Assembly (NCBI GenBank): GCA_009731375.1
Contig: BJOX01000036.1
Location: 330,125 to 394,124 of the forward strand
Length of the DNA stretch: 64,000 bases
Reading direction: 5' to 3'
From: Paulinella micropora
Taxonomy: Eukaryota; Cercozoa; Imbricatea; Euglyphida
The notes under the pieces are model-generated. The model saw only the letters and a list, made by a program, of their open reading frames with translations. It was not told the origin of the DNA and did not search any database. Position numbers and translations under genes: made by a program. Below are positions 50,085 through 60,388 of the stretch, piece after piece; position 1 is the stretch's first letter; each line of letters opens with the position of its first letter.

Positions 50085-52300
50085 TCACACACAGTCACAA
50101 AGGGTAGTTGACTCAAGAGAGAGAAGTAGGAGTGAGAAAACAAAGGACAGATAGACAGGAAAAGAAATGAACACAGAAAGTGGGAGGAAACAGGAAACGA
50201 CATGTGTTTCTATGATGGATATGCATATGATGCAGTGTCCACATATTTGTCAAAGCATTTGTATATGTTGTTGGATGAATGCAATACATGGGATGAGTGT
50301 TTGTTGCTACGGTTGTTGTGTTCTGTTGTGCTTCCAAACACGAACGAATTGTCTAGTGTCTGTGGTGGAATGGATGATATGGTTGACAATGGGTCATTTT
50401 CACGGGAACTTTTTCCAGGTTCTGTCATCATGTCTTCAAGCATTTGTCTGTTGTTAATGCTTACAAATAAAACACATAATTTGTCTAGTGTGGATTGTAT
50501 TTCTTTGTTGTTCACTTATGTTGCGTTGAAATGTGACAGCACCATCGTACAGAGAGAGACGAGTGTGCAGACATACATGCCTACCTATAAATTCCTCTCT
50601 CTCTCCACCTTCTATATAGATAGTTTGGTGACGTCGCCTCCCCTGGCCACTGACAATGATCCCCTTCGTTTCCCATCACGTTTGGGCTACCCAACTCGCT
50701 TTATTTGGGACCCTGGGACAACAACTACCATTGCCTTGGGGAAAGTTGGCCTGGCGACGTACACCGTTTTGGTCTTCGGTTTTGTGTGTTTCTTCCTTTG
50801 TGCTTCTGCTTTCCACCATTTCTGTTTTTCAGTGCAGATGCGAGCAGATAGCTTTCTGCCTACGACTTGGTCTGTGTGTCAGAAACACAGACCAAAACAG
50901 GGAAGTCCTTTGTTCCCTTGTGCTACCATTTTGCTTCACAGCTCATTATTATATCTTTAGCAGCATGGAGAAGGAGCAGCGCGATTTTGGGCTTCGTTGT
51001 GGCGTGGCGTGGGACATTTTCTTTTCGTCATTATTGTTCGTCTTGGACGTACGGACTTTGGGGAATGTAGTGGCATATAGTCCAGCAAGACTATAAACTG
51101 ATTCAACGTATGCAGCGTGGCGAGAAGAAGCGCTGCCTTGGGCCTTCGTTTTCTTTGGGTCTGGGTTCGCCCATTGCAACGTCATAATTTCGAATGAGCT
51201 GTCAACTTCGGGGGGAGACGTTTTTTTTCGTTTGGACATGGACTAGCTATCGATAATAATTTTTGTTTCATATTGGGAAAGGATCATGATAGCACAGTCC
51301 AGCATGACTATAAACTGTCCAACTAACGAACAGCTTTTAAATCTTCTTTCTCCTTTCCTGTCCTAGTATAGGAACTCTAATTTTTTTTCCGGACGATACC
51401 CCACTACGGGAAGCGCTCGAAATTTTTTTTGAGTTCATGACATAATATGGTCTTTTATTTCGTTTTATATTTGTTCTTTCATCACGATGCATTGCTTTGA
51501 TCCTATTGACGTTCGCGTTCAATGGACTGCGTCCATGTCATTTTATAACGTGACATCTACCGCCATTCATCACGTGTATTTTTGTAATAGTACCTACCAT
51601 GTAATGCGGCCCTTGACTTCATGTTTGATCAATGGCATTTGCTGTCATTTATTGAATATACTAATATAGAGTCCGGGGGGGGGGGGGCATTATACCACTA
51701 CATGGCATAATATAGGACTCTCTTTATATTTGACCTTATTTCTCTTTTATCGTTCATTATATATATATTTTTTCTTTTCAGCTCAATCAGGACCTTTATT
51801 GCCCTGGTGCAATGCAAAATTTTTCAGACCCAGGACTCTGCCATCGTGCTTAGCTCGGTTTAGTTATAGTTTTCTTATATGTTGTACAACTATGCCATGG
51901 ACATATCTGCTTTGTGTCATCATAGTTTAATTTCATTTGCGTTTGTTGCACATGATTCTTAAATTATATTACACATTTACTGATCATATCTACCCCAACA
52001 TGTTTGCAAATCGTTCAAATTGCATTACATATATGAGTTTATGTGTTTCATTCACTTTAACTGATATACATTTCGGGGGGGATTAAAGGATTTTTGGCGA
52101 CAGTACGGATATTGAGTTCGGGGAGGGGGGGGGGGGGGGGGGGTNNNNNNNNNNTACAATATTACATGTCACAGCATGTCACATGTCACAGCATGTCATG
52201 ACATAGAACTCTAATATCCTTAAGTATTGCCACTTTACCTAATCGGATACCTTTCATACATTACCATTATATACTGGTACAATGCCTTAAACTTGAGACC
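50085..52300. other. Unassigned region, doubtful ORFs, gap and G runs
   Basis: A plus ORF of 252 codons (50202-50960, MCFYDGYAYDAVSTYLSKHL, with a hydrophobic TYTVLVFGFVCFFLCASAF) and minus ORFs (51239-50949, MSKRKKTSPPEVDSSFEIMT; 50515-50210, MNNKEIQSTLDKLCVLFVSI) are open but unrecognised; the minus ones look more protein-like and could be exons of one gene. From 51.3 kb on, AT-rich sequence holds variants of CATGACATAATATAGGACTCT and G runs (51677-51690, 52119-52144) beside a ten-N gap (52145-52154) and a small ATGTCACAGC tandem repeat. Confidence 0.35.
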
Positions 52301-52304
52301 TCCC

Positions 52305-53122
52305 ATGTATTTACACTCTCTCCAGGAGAGACACGGAGACACTATCGAATCGGATATCCTCACACCTACAGTATCCATGCTGGATTCGACGTTCAAGCAT
52401 CGTCATCGCACCCTTACGAGATAGTGTATTCCCCTGAGAAGTACGATGATCAACCTGATTCTTCGTCAAGTTCAAGTTCCTCATCCAGTTCGTCATCTAG
52501 CTCGAGTTCATCGTCAGGAACAATAATCCCTGCTCAGCCTCCATCGGCCCCAGCGTCGGTACCACCGGCCCCAGCACAGCCACCGTTGGCCTCAATTCAG
52601 CCTCCATCAACCCTGGCTCATCCACCAGCGGCCACTGGTTCTGACGCACCGGCCGCACCGTTGCCACAGGTAACTCATGCCTACCCTGTTCGACCACAAC
52701 CCTTTTTTGGCAGCAAGCCCAGTGAGAACAAGAAGCATCACGGCGATGACGATTCAAAGGGCGGCGGACAAGGCCCCTCCTCGACTTCGTCAAGCGGATC
52801 CTCGTCAAGCGGTTCGTCGTCAAGCAGTTTGCCATCAACGCCGACAACGACCCAGACATCTGCGACTTCTCCTTCTCACTCAACGACGCGACGTTCGCAA
52901 TACCCTCGGAACAAGGAAAGTGTGAACTTTGCGGATTGCCCAAAAGCAACCTTTCCTCTGTCACCTAGCCACATTCCCTCTTCTGGCCATCGAGCCGCAC
53001 TTTCAAGACGACGACTTCTCGACCATAATATTAAATCTCGGAGTTGCCGCCAATTCAATATGCTCGCTCGGCCTGGCACTGGCTCAACTCAGAGTTTGGG
53101 CAATACGCAAAGTCAAGCTTGA
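52305..53122 (+). CDS. Retroelement copy B: ORF X3 3' part and linker, ends in TGA
   Basis: The frame reads FTLSPGETRRHYRIGYPHTY and IHAGFDV, the exact continuation of the copy B X3 piece on the other strand (copy A: HTLSPLETRGHYRIGFP). Poly-Ser and Pro/Ala-rich linkers follow, then HHGDDDSKGGG and a second Ser-rich stretch, ending ARPGTGSTQSLGNTQSQA and TGA 53120-53122. Most of ORF X4 seen in copy A is absent; its last 19 codons remain. Pol continues in the same frame after the TGA. Confidence 0.6.
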
Positions 53123-53716
53123 CAACCAAATCTGGGGCATTCTCCAGACTCCAAACAACTGAGGCTGCCTACCCCTCTGACGCTTCAGACCGACATCAGC
53201 CCGCTGTTTCCATACACGTACTCCTTCATGGAAGACTTCGCGCAGACATGCCCCGACCCTCGCATGCTCTTTTGCACGGCATCAACAGTCCAGGGACCCC
53301 ATCCTACCCCGTGGTTCTTCATCTCGGAAAGACTTTGCCGCGACTTCCTAACCAAGCGAGCGGAACAAAAAGCGTCACCGACAGGTCCTAAGTTTCCCCC
53401 TGAAGCAGTCAACCCAAGCCTCACCAAACCCCAACAAGACCAACTCTGGGCCCTTATCCGCGAATTCGACAACATCTTTCAAGACAAGGCAGGCATCTTC
53501 AAACATACTGTCGTGTCCCTTCGACTCAAACCGAACGCCAAACCAGTTGCAGTTCCATGCCCGCGCTGGACTCCGGCAGTGGGCGAATATCTTTCTAGCT
53601 GGGCTACGGACGTCCTCAGCGCCGGCATATGGAGCTACGCCTCCCCTCAATGCGCATGGGCGAGCCGCAGTTGCCCGGTTGGGAAATTCGAGGATATCGC
53701 GAAAGAAGTCATCTGA
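53123..53716 (+). CDS. pol: Retroelement copy B: N-terminal part of pol
   Basis: Follows TGA 53120 in frame: HSPDSKQLRLPTPLTLQTD, CPDPRMLFCTASTVQGPHP, LWALIREFDNIFQDKAGIF, PVAVPCPRWTPAVGEYLSSW and CAWASRSCPVGKFEDIAKEV. The first ATG (53228) is 35 codons in, so without readthrough or re-initiation this part would not be made as a fusion. A second in-frame TGA (53714-53716) separates it from RT motif 1, DIRNVYDYRMPNDN. In copy A the codon at that point also begins TG, so TGG to TGA mutation is likely. Confidence 0.75.
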   Translation, partial: QPNLGHSPDSKQLRLPTPLTLQTDISPLFPYTYSFMEDFAQTCPDPRMLFCTASTVQGPHPTPWFFISERLCRDFLTKRAEQKASPTGPKFPPEAVNPSLTKPQQDQLWALIREFDNIFQDKAGIFKHTVVSLRLKPNAKPVAVPCPRWTPAVGEYLSSWATDVLSAGIWSYASPQCAWASRSCPVGKFEDIAKEVI

Positions 53717-55075
53717 GACATTCGGAACGTTTACGACTACCGCATGCCCAATGACAACCTTCATCTCCCAGTCCCAGTTCTCCCAAACCCGGATCATTAC
53801 CGAGAACGATTCGCCGGCTGGCACTATCTCAGCTCCATCGACATGGTAGACGGCTTCTCCCACCTTCGCCTGAACCCGGACGATGACAGCCGAGATGTTT
53901 TAGCCGTGTGGACCCCTCAATGTCTACTGGTCCCCAACTTTATGCCTCAAGGTGTACATCGTGCTCCCGGCGATTTCCAACGTGCGATTGAGAAGTCATT
54001 CCAACCACTCCCCTTTTGGAACAAGCCGCCCCCAGCTATTCCTACTGCAGGCGCCTATCTCGACGACGTTACCGCTGGTGCCAACGACTTTCAGACACAC
54101 CTGAACCAAATTCGTGGTATATTCTCAAGCATGGACACCTCCGGCCTTCATGGATCGGCGCGCAAACTCCGCTTGGGATACCATGAACTGACAATACTAG
54201 GCAAGAAATGTAGTAAGAAGGGTATCGCCGCTGACACAGCGAAGATCGACGCCATCCTCCGAATGGCTGATCCCTCCAATGTGTCGGAAGTTCGATCCGT
54301 TCTGGGTATGACCGACTTCATACAGGCCCACATCCCTGACTACTCCCGCCTTGTATCACCTCTTACGAACTTGCTCAAGTCCACTCACGCCCGATCAGCA
54401 GGTCAACCTTACCTCCATCGGAAAGAGCGGAAATGTATGAAGAAGCTCCGCCGCGTGCTTACTACGCTTCCCGTCCTGGCCAAGTACGAGTCCTCTCACC
54501 ATCTTTGCCTTCGGACGGATGCTAGCCAAATAGGCATCGGGGGTGCCCTTGACACTGGCCCTGACCGCGACGCCCCGGTTATGCAATACTTTTCTCTCAA
54601 GTTCACAGACACGCAGACCCGCTGGGCGACCTACGTGCGAGAAGCCTATGGCGTTATTTACGGAGTTCAACAGTGCCGCTACTACATCGATGCCAGCGAC
54701 CACGAACTCACTATCGTCACCGATCACCGGCCACTCTTGTGGTTATGGCACGCTCGCAGCCCCATGGTCGTCAGATGGGTTCTGGAAAATCTTCAGACGA
54801 TCCACTTTAAGGTCGAATACCTCCCCGGTAAACAAAACCTCCTTCCGGATGGATTGTCCCGTGTCCCCTGCATAAGCCCAGGCGCCCCGACTCTCATCGG
54901 TGAAGCCGAAGCCACCTTACAGCTCCTCGCAACCATTCCACTGCCCAAAGCAGGCTCTACTCTCTGGCTCGCCGTCGAAGGCACACATGCTGCTTTGGAA
55001 ACGAAACTCAAGTCTCTCTCCTGCCGCATCATCATCGGCCCAGAGAGGGGCTGTGAGAGTGTCTTGTCATTGTGA
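53717..55075 (+). CDS. pol: Retroelement copy B: reverse transcriptase and RNase H (Ty3/gypsy type)
   Basis: RT motifs in order: NVYDYRMPNDNL, YLSSIDMVDGFSHLRLNPDD (first catalytic Asp), VPNFMPQGVHRAPGDFQRAI, AGAYLDDVTAGA (YLDD active site), HELTILGKKCSKKGI and VLGMTDFIQAHIPDYSRLV. RNase H: LCLRTDASQIGIGGAL, YVREAYGVIYGVQQCRYYI and LTIVTDHRPLLWLW, ending YLPGKQNLLPDGLSRVP. These are the standard Ty3/gypsy motifs with all catalytic Asp and Glu present. The frame is open from TGA 53716 to TGA 55073-55075. Ty3-type enzymes copy the element RNA into DNA in a capsid in the cytoplasm. Confidence 0.92.
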   Translation, partial: DIRNVYDYRMPNDNLHLPVPVLPNPDHYRERFAGWHYLSSIDMVDGFSHLRLNPDDDSRDVLAVWTPQCLLVPNFMPQGVHRAPGDFQRAIEKSFQPLPFWNKPPPAIPTAGAYLDDVTAGANDFQTHLNQIRGIFSSMDTSGLHGSARKLRLGYHELTILGKKCSKKGIAADTAKIDAILRMADPSNVSEVRSVLGMTDFIQAHIPDYSRLVSPLTNLLKSTHARSAGQPYLHRKERKCMKKLRRVLTTLPVLAKYESSHHLCLRTDASQIGIGGALDTGPDRDAPVMQYFSLKFTDTQTRWATYVREAYGVIYGVQQCRYYIDASDHELTIVTDHRPLLWLWHARSPMVVRWVLENLQTIHFKVEYLPGKQNLLPDGLSRVPCISPGAPTLIGEAEATLQLLATIPLPKAGSTLWLAVEGTHAALETKLKSLSCRIIIGPERGCESVLSL

Positions 55076-55368
55076 GTCCATGATTTGTTGGCGCGTGACG
55101 CGAGGAGCGTGCGAAGTAGCGACAAGAGGGTATATATAATGTTGTTCCATGCTGAGGCCAAAGACTAGCCACACTAAGTTGTCGTCAAGAAATAAAATCT
55201 TACGACACGTCTCGACGGCCTCCTGTGGGAGTATCGTCCGGGACGCAGTGGACAAGGTCTTGTGGCATGAGCAGGGCAAATGGCTTACGAAGGGCGAACA
55301 TGTCACGTGCGACGGCCGGAGAGCGTTCAGCGGAGGGGATGACAATAGCTAGATCCCACGGGGCTTGA
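55076..55368. other. Interruption between RNase H and integrase, possibly inverted coding segment
   Basis: No plus-strand frame joins RNase H to integrase here. On the minus strand one frame reads APWDLAIVIPSAERSPAVAR, KPFALLMPQDLVHCVPDDT and another LVWLVFGLSMEQHYIYPLVA, which look more protein-like than the plus strand. A small inversion or an unrelated insertion would explain it. Confidence 0.35.
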
Positions 55369-56100
55369 ATGCTTCGTAGCGTTGGGCCAGCGCGGCACGT
55401 CTCTACCGTCTCTGCCGGATCAACAGAATTGACTCTTCGTCAGGGCCTTGCCGTCCTCGCCGACGCCAAACAGTCAACACTGAAGATCTACGTTCCAGAA
55501 GAGCTGCGCCGCCCGCTGATCAACTACGCCCACTTGATGCAGAATCACGCCAAAACGCCGACACTCGTCCCCTTCATCATGGAGCGCTATATTTGGCTCC
55601 GTCCCGACGGCACGGATATTATGCACGCTGATGTCCTCGCCGCCCTCCGCGACTGCCACTTTTGCCAACTGGTCCACGCCCGCCTCACTCTCAACCACGG
55701 CCGCTACTCCTCGCTGAAGTGGAGCAGTCAAGGTCAAGGCATCGGCATCGATCATATGCACGTTGGCATTCCGGGCGTTGTTTTTCAATATATCCTGACG
55801 ATCATCGATCTCTTCTCAGGATTTCTTCAATTCATCCCCTGTATCTCTACCACAGCCGAAGAAACAGTTGAGATCATCCTCAACCGATGGGCATACATTT
55901 TTGGTTTTCCGGAGTCCATCTTCTCCGATTACCACAGCTCGTTTGTAGGTACATTAGCCAAACGCTTCTGCAGTGAGGCCGGCCTCGACTGGCTGACCAC
56001 CGCACCCTACTCACACTACCAACTCGGCTTCGTGGAATGCCGGCACAAGCCGCACCGCAATTCAATCTCTACCCAAGGCAGACAAATTGAACTGGCCTAG
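55369..56100 (+). CDS. Retroelement copy B: integrase zinc domain and catalytic core
   Basis: Zinc domain: HLMQNHAKTPTLVPFIMERY then CHFCQLVH (HHCC type). DDE core: IGIDHMHVGIPG (Asp 1), TIIDLFSGFLQFIP, WAYIFGFPESIFSDYHSSF (Asp 2) and GFVECRHK (Glu). The downstream frame is shifted by one base near 56050: the frame that continues reads TAIQSLPKADKLNWPSIIPS, typical sequence after the catalytic Glu. The pattern places the element in Ty3/gypsy. Start is not defined; the frame is open from 55369. Confidence 0.88.
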   Translation: MLRSVGPARHVSTVSAGSTELTLRQGLAVLADAKQSTLKIYVPEELRRPLINYAHLMQNHAKTPTLVPFIMERYIWLRPDGTDIMHADVLAALRDCHFCQLVHARLTLNHGRYSSLKWSSQGQGIGIDHMHVGIPGVVFQYILTIIDLFSGFLQFIPCISTTAEETVEIILNRWAYIFGFPESIFSDYHSSFVGTLAKRFCSEAGLDWLTTAPYSHYQLGFVECRHKPHRNSISTQGRQIELA

Positions 56101-56557
56101 CATCATCCCGTCCCTCTCCTTCGCCCAGAACACCTATGTGTCCACGGCTACAGGTACAACCGCTATTGAGGGTATGTTGGCACGCAAACCTCGGTGCACA
56201 CTGGACTTTTTCGATTCCTCGGAGATCATTACTGCCCGCGCCTCCGCCTCAAGCGCCGCTTTCGACGCTTCCTCTACGCTTTCGCTTCAATCTTCAGAGC
56301 AGATCGAACTACTACGCCGCGCTCGCGCTGCAGTCACGGCGTATATCAGCACGTACACAGACGTCTCTCGCGCCAGATCTGTTGCTCAGAAGAACAAGGG
56401 CCGCCGCAAAGCTGTTAGGGAGTGGAAGGTTGGCGACACCGTCGTCGTCTACCGCCCTAAACCCTCAAAGCAGGGCATCCCCGCCTCGTCTGTTCTTCAG
56501 TTCAGGTCAACTCTAACTGCTTTAAACTCCGCCACCTCAAGACCAATAGGATATTGA
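56050..56557 (+). CDS. Retroelement copy B: integrase C-terminal part
   Basis: Reads SLSFAQNTYVSTATGTTAIE, LARKPRCTLDFFDSSE, a helical region and KAVREWKVGDTVVVYRPKPS, the beta-rich DNA-binding part that follows the core in gypsy integrases. Near 56505 a further frame change leads to NCFKLRHLKTNRILKRIDRS. Confidence 0.75.
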
Positions 56558-57331
56558 AACGGATCGACCGTTCACATCTCTCTCCGTACAGTGCCCCCAC
56601 TGATGGCGTCGCCCCGCTCAACCCAGTTGCAGTGGACGACTACGACGACGACACTGTCAACTACACCACTGGTGAAGTCGTTGCTTTCATCGACCGTAAC
56701 CAAGTCAAACTTGGCACTGTTTTGGACGAGGATCCGGAAGACGAGGAGGATGACCTCGTGGTCCATCAGCTTGGTATCACTTCGGACACCAACCCTCTCT
56801 TCCGCCCCATCTACGAAGAAACAAAGGATTCTTCTTCTTCTTCTTCTTCTTCTTCTTCTTCTTCTTCTTCTTCTTCTTCTTCTTCTTCTTCTTCTTCTTC
56901 TTTAGAATAACGGATTATTCAAGGGAGAACCACTAAAACTCAATACTGCGAAAAGTATTAAATTAACCGAGGTTCTTCTTCTTTTTCTTCTTTTTCTTCT
57001 TCTTCTTCTTCTTCTTATTCTTCTTCTTCTTCTTCTTCTTCTTCTTCTTCTTCTTCTTCTTCTTCTTCTTCTTCTTCTTCTTCACAAAGCTACCATTCAC
57101 AGTTGGAGTAAACCCCTGACTTTCTGGAAGCCCCTCCTCTTCGATATCACCAACGATCAAGTCGTTCATCGACACATCGCATGGCGTCCCTTCAAGAAGA
57201 TCAAGGACAAAGGCCGACTCTCCGCTAACGTTCTTAAGCGTCTTCGAGGTACCCTCATCACCGGCGAATCCTTCCCGCTTCATGTCTTCCAGAAGGGCAA
57301 GCAAGCTCAGTCCAAGGAGTAGCCACCCCCT
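56515..57331 (+). CDS. Retroelement copy B: C-terminal end of polyprotein
   Basis: KRIDRSHLSPYSAPTDGVAP matches the VHRSHLKPY-type end of gypsy integrases. Then an acidic region (AVDDYDDDTVNYTTGEVVAF, LDEDPEDEEDDLVVHQLGIT) and two (TTC)n tracts (56826-56903 and 56972-57082). After the second tract a plus frame reads ATIHSWSKPLTFWKPLLFDI, NDQVVHRHIAWRPFKKI, VLKRLRGTLITGESFP and ends at TAG 57320-57322. The TTC tracts shift frame and one short stop (TAA 56907) lies between them, so continuity is inferred. A chromodomain is not evident. Confidence 0.5.
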
Positions 57332-59473
57332 ATTATCACTCTCAAGTGGGTTTTACCCATCGTAATGGCTTCACCCGCCCCCCGCCCAGCGCTTTTCCCA
57401 CTTGAACCGTCACGAGTCGTCCCTAGATTCTTATATTACGCCATGACCGGCGTACCCATGTAAGTCCTTGATCGCCTCTTGTGCCTGCAGGTCACCGATT
57501 ATTCTCACCGAACTTGAACCACTCAGTGGTTATATCGGCACGGTATACTTGGTGCTTCATTAGTTCATCTCGGCTTTGTGCCATGATCCCGGCCACCTAA
57601 TTTTCTACGGCTCGACATCGCCTCCCGATATCACCGCTCGCTACTGCGCCTCAATTGTCCCAGTCCCGCTGCAAATCATGGATATCCGGCCCCGGCTGAT
57701 CATCATCCTCGTTGCGCAGTATAGACGCACCACTCTTCTACTCTCCAATGGTTTAAGAGATCCACCCACCTCTCTTTCTCTCCTTTCAAGTTGACTCTGC
57801 ATGATTTTTTTTTTGTGAGACAACATACTTCGTTCGTTAATCACTCATTCTGTACGCAACTCAACTCAACCGTTAGGTCTGGGGGGGCGAGCTATCAGAC
57901 TGAGCACCTTAACGACCGGCCAAAACCTTTACCGTTTATAAGACACTGGCTCTTTTTGACCGGGGGCATTAGATTCTCCTCTGCACTACGTTTCGACTTC
58001 ACTAACTAGTTTTCGATTTCGTTCAGAAATGATTTCAAACGATCAATTCAAAGTTCTTTTTAGCTATTGCCATTTTTCCTGTTCGTATTACCTTCAAGTT
58101 TCCCCGATTTCCTAGTGAAAATGCTTTTACGGTAAATTTGTGAACAAGAACGGAAAAAAACACAATATCTAACTCGTTGCTAGTCATTTTCGCCTTGAGG
58201 CCTCCCAAATCGATTTGGGAATTTTCAAGTCCAACAACCCGACGACTATCAGTTTATGACTGTTTACTTGAAGACTCGCGACACTATCCGTTTNNNNNNN
58301 NNNCACAATGTCTAACTCGTTGGTAGTCATTTTCGCCTTGAGGCTTCCCAAATCGATTTGGGAATTTTCAAGTCCAACAACCCGACGACTATCAGTTTAT
58401 GACTGTTTACTTGAAGACTCGCGACACTATCCGTTTGAGAAAGGGAGACATGTAGGCATCACCCCCCGGATAGCCGGTAAAAAGTACCTTTTCCTGGTGA
58501 CAGGTGCACCAGCTTGTTTTTCAGTATTATTTGTCCGGATTGGACCTGATGCCATTTTATTCCTGGTCTGTTGCCGTTTTCCTTTTTGGCTTCACTGAGC
58601 TAATACAACGAGACATCATTCTCATTCTTGAGGACTGTGTTTGGTTGTATTACCGACTTTTTTCGAGCTATCGTTGGGGGCATTACATTTGGAGTCCACA
58701 TCACTAGGGTGATTTCTTTCTGCTTTGCCACACAGGCAACAGAGTGAATTTTCACTGACCTGTCTCACACGGGGACGTCAGACGAAAACAAATACTCCAA
58801 CACAGCTCCCTCATAACTCTTTCACAAAACAAATAATTTGATTGGTCTCAAGCAGGTGTCTCGTACCCTCTAGCCCAATCAGTATCTATGTGCTCACAAG
58901 GAGACATCAGATACAAACTCTCTGTCGTTCTTGCTGTTCTCACACAGAGACCAAGAAGAAGGAGGTGGACAGAAGAGTGAAGGAACACACACAAAACACA
59001 AACAAGCATAGGGACAGGAGCACAACACTCTACCCTTCTAGTTTGTGCATTTATCTGCATTATCTCACACATACGTCAGAGTATTTTTGCAAATCTCTGA
59101 TCGTTTTCTAAAGGTAGGTCTGAGAACCTATCCGACCGACTGTCGACTTCTCAAGGAGAGCTTTTCTAGCTTCTCTATTACTATCTGTGTGTAGGTCCAA
59201 GTGCCTCATACTAGATACAATATAGAAAAGAAGGAGGAGAAAGTAATCTGAGTAAGGAGAACAAGAAATCGGAGAAAGTCTCAAAGACTATTTTTCTCAA
59301 ACAAAAACAAACATACAAACAGTGTTTCATAGAGGACAGGGAATCTTATCCTACCCTCTCTATTAGTTTCTCTCTTCACTAGTCAATCGACTGAAGGAGG
59401 AACAGAACACAAACGAACAAAAACCAAACATAGGAGCTGACACTGTCCTCCTGTTGATCACTACTACGACATC
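57332..59473. other. Non-coding, with dispersed repeat and duplicated gap flanks
   Basis: No gene recognised. A purine tract GGGGGGGCGAG at 57881-57891 could be a polypurine tract. 57895-58075 is an inverted copy of 27520-27745. 58161-58436 holds a duplicated segment around a gap. From 58.7 kb on, a pyrimidine- and CACA-rich leader precedes element D. Confidence 0.45.
58161..58436. repeat. 133-bp direct duplication separated by a ten-N gap
   Basis: 58161-58293 and 58304-58436 are identical except for three substitutions (A/G, C/G and C/T). Such a structure usually arises when two alleles or overlapping contigs are laid end to end; a true tandem duplication is less likely because the gap lies exactly between the copies. 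Confidence 0.9.
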
Positions 59474-60343
59474 ATGTCGACAGAGACCGCCGAAGTGAGT
59501 GAATTCTCGGAGGCAGATCAAAGAAGAGAAGAAGAAGAAGCAGGAGGAGGAGGAGGAAGAGGATTGAATGAAGGAGGAGGAGGAGGATTGAATGAAGGAG
59601 GAGGAGGAGATGAAGGAGTAGGAGGAGGAGTAGAAGAGGGCTGGGATGATGAAGGAAGATATGGAGGAGACGAAGATGAAGGAGGATTTGAACAAGAAGA
59701 GACGGGAGGAGGAGGAGCATATGGTAATCCCTTACCACCTGCCTACACGGGAGGAGGAGGACGAAAAATGATCGACTTGATTCATAGTGATGGAGAGGAG
59801 ATCACAGTGGAGGAACAACAGTGGGTGCAAGACCACTATGACCTCACTAAAAAAGAGTTTGATAACAAGATGGGGGTAGAGAAGGATACCTATGTGTGGA
59901 TCCCTCAGGATCAAAGAAGAGAGAAAAGTCGTGCTAAAAAGGATGTCTATATCCTATTATCAAACACAGCACAGCTCCTCGGCAAACTGGTCTCTGATCC
60001 AGAAGAGAGAAAGAAGATACAGCATATCAAGTTTGGGGACACACACACCCACCTTGAATTACTCGATGCTATCTTTGGGGTGTACACTCAAACCCTGATT
60101 TGGGAACGTACATACGGCCCACGATGTGAGGGTTACCTCCAGTACACAAACCCAAGAGCAACGGCCAGATTCCTCGCGACTGGTCAGGAGGCAGTCGATG
60201 TAATAAAAATGAAGACCAATCTGGGTTCGAAAAACTCGAGTGGCATATTTCATTTTTTTACGATGGAAATGAAGGCCTTGGAGGAGGGGAAGGCAGAGAT
60301 GGAAAAAAAAGCATTAAGGCAGCAGGAGAAACTCATCCTGTGA
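59474..60343 (+). CDS. gag: Retroelement D: gag N-terminal region
   Basis: ATG 59474 (MSTETAEVSEFSEADQRREE) opens a 289-codon frame: Gly/Glu-rich with two GRGLNEGGGG / GGLNEGGGG repeats, then DGEEITVEEQQWVQDHYDLT, SNTAQLLGKLVSDPEERKKI and LELLDAIFGVYTQTLIWERT. The frame ends soon after eight A (60302-60309). One base earlier the neighbouring frame reads AAGETHPVIDELEKTDRVLT, which continues towards the next gag piece; this fits either an indel at the A run or slippage. The start is the first ATG after a long stop-rich leader. Confidence 0.6.
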   Translation: MSTETAEVSEFSEADQRREEEEAGGGGGRGLNEGGGGGLNEGGGGDEGVGGGVEEGWDDEGRYGGDEDEGGFEQEETGGGGAYGNPLPPAYTGGGGRKMIDLIHSDGEEITVEEQQWVQDHYDLTKKEFDNKMGVEKDTYVWIPQDQRREKSRAKKDVYILLSNTAQLLGKLVSDPEERKKIQHIKFGDTHTHLELLDAIFGVYTQTLIWERTYGPRCEGYLQYTNPRATARFLATGQEAVDVIKMKTNLGSKNSSGIFHFFTMEMKALEEGKAEMEKKALRQQEKLIL

Positions 60344-60388
60344 TTGATGAGTTAGAGAAGACTGACAGAGTTCTGACCAAGATCAGAC

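Noticed and set aside
50202-50960. 252-codon plus ORF as a membrane protein
   Set aside because: Composition is biased (Cys/Leu/Phe), no family is recognised, and minus-strand ORFs in the same place look at least as protein-like. Kept only as a doubtful ORF.
59363-59738. Minus Ser/Leu-rich ORFs opposite element D gag
   Set aside because: Reverse-strand shadow of the GGA-rich gag N-terminus.
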